Assembly (NCBI GenBank): GCA_018136815.1
Contig: CM030942.1
Span: 2,255,171-2,319,170, forward strand
Direction: 5' to 3'
Length of the DNA: 64,000 nucleotides
Origin: Isochrysis galbana
Lineage: Eukaryota; Haptophyta; Isochrysidales; Isochrysidaceae
In this document: one piece after another, positions 62,301 through 64,000 of the stretch
How positions within the stretch are numbered: the stretch's first letter is position 1
How the letters are laid out: each line of letters begins with the position of its first letter
Position numbers and translations under genes: made by a program
Notes under the pieces: model-generated
The model's input: only the letters and a program-made list of their open reading frames with translations
What the model was told of the DNA's origin: nothing
Database searches by the model: none

Positions 62301-64000
62301 CGATGGGGACGTAGCTCTCGTCGAGTTGGCATGCATTGCCCTTCTCGTCCACGAGCGCGACCGAAAAAGCATCATGGAGTCTCTGCCCAACGCACAGATC
62401 GATCGGGCCTGCCGCCGCACGTCGACCTGCAGCAGCCGGGACCGGGTCTCGCCGGCGAATGTGCCATCTTACCGGCTTCCCTGCGTAAGCCTTTAGGATC
62501 AGCTTCGCCTCGAGTGTTGGCGAGCGGCTGGGTGCAGTTTCACGTGCGGCCGTGCTGGGCTCAAAGGTAATACGGTGAGGCATCGCGTCTTCGACCGAGT
62601 TGGGTAGCTTCAGGGATTTCAGCGGCTTGCGTCCGTCGATCTTCTTGCCATCTACCATGAGGTGGCCCACATCCTCCACCTCCTCCCACGACAGCATGTC
62701 GCCCGCCTCGTTGAGTATTGAGACAGTAACGTCGGCAAGAGTCGAGCCTGCATCACCTGTCAGAGCAACCTCACCGTTATGGTCAGCATGCAGAATCTCT
62801 CCGGCTCGGCGAAGCTCCATCATCGCCGGAACGCGACTAGCGGCAAGGAAGAGGAAGCGCTCAATGCTGAGTGTCGCTATCTCGTCTGCTTCCGAGGCGA
62901 GCGCCTCCGCGTCCTCTCTAGTCGCAGGCACCGTCTCGGAGTCATCGGTGCCAATGGCGGCGGTAAAGGTGAGACGCACGAGCGCCCCGCGAATCGGATC
63001 ACCGCCGGCGGCTGAAGGGGCGGACACGGCACAGGTGCCCAAGCTGGCGAGGCACGGTGTGAGCCGACGAAACACAGCCAGCCCCGCAGCGTTGAGGCCC
63101 GCGCTAGCGCCATCCAACCCAGCGCAACCGCCGCTCCGCCCATGGGTGGCAGCACCATCGGGCGACACGCAGGCGGCGGAGAGGCGCACCACGCACCCGA
63201 CTGGCAGCGCGCACTCGAAGTCATCGCGCAGTGCGATAGCAATCTTCTCGGGGAGAGGGGCAAAATTCCGCGGCGCGCCGAAAGCGTTCAGGGCCTCGCC
63301 AGCAGAGGTGTGAAGCCACGGCGGGCCCGCAGCGGCGGTAGGCAGCTTCTTGGCAGCGGCGGCGGCAGTGGACGCGAGGCGGAGTCGCAGAGGAGCCGCC
63401 GATACCACCGGGAACTTGATGCTGCCGCGCGGCGCGCCGGCAGTGGCTCCCGGGCAATCCTTGAGAGCGACTTCCATTTGGACGAAGCGCGGCGTGTGCC
63501 GTGAAAAGAGGTGCTCACGTACAGCCTTGGTGGATGGCCACAGCCCGCCGGTCAGATACCCCTCTCCACAGTGCTCAGGCTTAGTGATATGCGTTTTGCC
63601 CTCATGCAGGCCAACAAACAGGCGGCAGCCGTCTCGAGTGCTCCGTGCTGACCTCTTCCCCTCGCCGCTCCCAAGCTTCGCGACGCCGGTAATGAGCGCG
63701 GGGTGCTTCATCAGCTCGTCGTTCGGATACATAAGCAGCCCGGACCCTTCCTCTTCCCCGTTGTCCTTACTGGTGTCGACCATCTGCTTGAGCTGATCAG
63801 CCCAAACAAGACGCGTGTTGGAACACTCGCCGTCGCCGTCACGCAGGAGCACATTGACCTGCACGCCGTAGCAGCCCTTGAACAGCTTGTCAGGCGTCGG
63901 CAACGGCTCGCCAAGTCGCACCGGCCTCGCGTCATGCGGCGGTGCGAGCTCGCACTGGAGCCGTACGACGAGTGCCGGAGTGACGAGCACGAATAACTCA
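59341..64000 (-). CDS. SMCHD1/GMI1-like protein, C-terminal 1,550 residues (partial)
   Basis: One open frame of more than 1,540 codons, still open at the right edge of the window, so its N-terminus lies outside. Most of it is a chain of beta-rich, immunoglobulin-like modules with repeated LRLRLA / LELEPKSKNYLCTRDLRTRE-type strands. A charged coiled-coil part follows (RERDAKAEEHRRRQERHRQL), then an SMC hinge near the end (CLGPIAELFVVPYIGPESRK, AILVSDGGALKRIRS, RCRVVALDGFEIIGGSVSD). This order matches the SMCHD1 / plant GMI1-type proteins, which join a GHKL ATPase to an SMC hinge and act in chromatin silencing or DNA repair. The ATPase would lie beyond 64000. The last 80 or so residues look like intron or tail read-through. 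Confidence 0.78.
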   Translation of the reverse strand, partial: ELFVLVTPALVVRLQCELAPPHDARPVRLGEPLPTPDKLFKGCYGVQVNVLLRDGDGECSNTRLVWADQLKQMVDTSKDNGEEEGSGLLMYPNDELMKHPALITGVAKLGSGEGKRSARSTRDGCRLFVGLHEGKTHITKPEHCGEGYLTGGLWPSTKAVREHLFSRHTPRFVQMEVALKDCPGATAGAPRGSIKFPVVSAAPLRLRLASTAAAAAKKLPTAAAGPPWLHTSAGEALNAFGAPRNFAPLPEKIAIALRDDFECALPVGCVVRLSAACVSPDGAATHGRSGGCAGLDGASAGLNAAGLAVFRRLTPCLASLGTCAVSAPSAAGGDPIRGALVRLTFTAAIGTDDSETVPATREDAEALASEADEIATLSIERFLFLAASRVPAMMELRRAGEILHADHNGEVALTGDAGSTLADVTVSILNEAGDMLSWEEVEDVGHLMVDGKKIDGRKPLKSLKLPNSVEDAMPHRITFEPSTAARETAPSRSPTLEAKLILKAYAGKPVRWHIRRRDPVPAAAGRRAAAGPIDLCVGQRLHDAFSVALVDEKGNACQLDESYVPIVSIRSGSDAAGPWFVQSPEGGGAAAEDGPLRMREVLLPSGALDPKARGKAVWQFGTGVLDTIAIVGRASSSETPEEMLFVAGVGELAESATASFTLKPGPPHSLELEPKSKNYLCTRDLRTRERFASLVFVVHDAGGNAVPVETLLLRSFSAATPARVTVTHEGPAEREGQHGFRWSLKEVRLSADRAVHSAEGAASQPVRHSLVFHEPPVAKINGTAYSLQWSPIEIKTCLQDEFVVDVRCTTDMPAEVTVGYRLDPFKVMLRLEDGTQCSYEELQLRVRQELRRRHADDKGQKTCDVADEEVPEIESVRCILTSPDGGKRALSRVDRTALFKLPPDEAELTLAGKYTCTVTYTEQRPRLIAAIGGTAEAKLVRTAFELQLNAGPAMRLRLARAPPRLECDNTRNTQVFGKLDVHLLDQHGNPTSPDGALCGASLVVALAPLTAGMPDSTAAANGSQLPRIEGVASAAIESSSSKVSIGPVAIVQSSGRGDQQLRVVFRLMPSTGGEQHARAAEPLVITLPDDLAVEFEDTQSLDAENARERDAKAEEHRRRQERHRQLSEACRNKSAEIEQERHHSAHLRREAAAACHAMASSAAHIVFSYRNLASWTATLTYGNDGNQLRHDVMHSPINQWHSARLVHSMSVLLSLEPSRLQRLHQLILEAHSLVALFNELHISVPNTSSADVDTFSQRAQQLDKENAVQCVEELAHTVETLCVHLDRQSISSKHGLSCAEVQVLDEYRNMSQVNRDECLGPIAELFVVPYIGPESRKIAAALSAIAGQKKLFAILVSDGGALKRIRSHSQYRKVPLNYQVLDWTNPNVPTDAIAAVPKNSFAHMAFKLARPHPRLPANVAQGIKKVLPALFRNTVIVSNEQEAILYSQKTRGRCRVVALDGFEIIGGSVSDRPDGRVSTELRDDRAHFAVDTSTCPLHEVALHVSPCTWLCASKQHRRSSPRLSIPSMTSRPTTCTCRRERVPSQLVLAGRR

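Overview
This window is nuclear DNA from a eukaryote, most likely a single-celled alga or other protist. The evidence is spliced genes with GT-AG introns (gamma-tubulin has 12 exons), mixed retroelements, long simple-sequence tracts, and a 100-N assembly gap at 29833-29932. I see no bacterial operons, Shine-Dalgarno sites or CRISPR arrays. I cannot name the species.

Region 1-14560 is a nest of transposable elements. A 5'-truncated LINE on the minus strand (3' end near 1590, 5' break near 13086) has been entered by a Ty3/gypsy-type chromodomain LTR element at 4063-12949. That insertion can be read to the base: TG...CA ends, 848-bp LTRs that differ at about one site, and a GCGCG target duplication. 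The LTR element carries gag, a DNA-methyltransferase-like part and integrase plus chromodomain. It is broken but young.

Region 14800-31600 holds most of the ordinary genes: a WD40 protein, a broken 'MGQY' gene, a DOT1-like methyltransferase, a ribonuclease T2, a patatin-type phospholipase, a four-exon protein of unknown family, and an inositol-tetrakisphosphate 1-kinase. A second LINE copy (20670-23405) and DNA-transposon relics lie between them.

Region 32000-45000 has tyrosine-recombinase and hAT relics, a mitochondrial-looking class III aminotransferase, a conserved-looking unknown protein, a candidate tRNA-derived SINE, and the complete gamma-tubulin gene.

Region 45000-59300 is accessory: LINE fragments, modular short retroelements, a two-exon RING-finger gene, a large START-like/coiled-coil gene, an LRR gene split by a retroelement with a 16-bp target duplication, and ankyrin-type relics. 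The window ends inside a large SMCHD1/GMI1-like gene with an SMC hinge (59341 to the right edge).

The genes do not form a pathway; this is ordinary eukaryotic gene scatter. The notable structure is in the mobile DNA. One 5' 'head' module (called X here) is joined to two different LINE-like 3' tails, each product flanked by its own target duplication. A methyltransferase-like domain sits inside an LTR element. A recombinase/hAT junction is shared by two loci.
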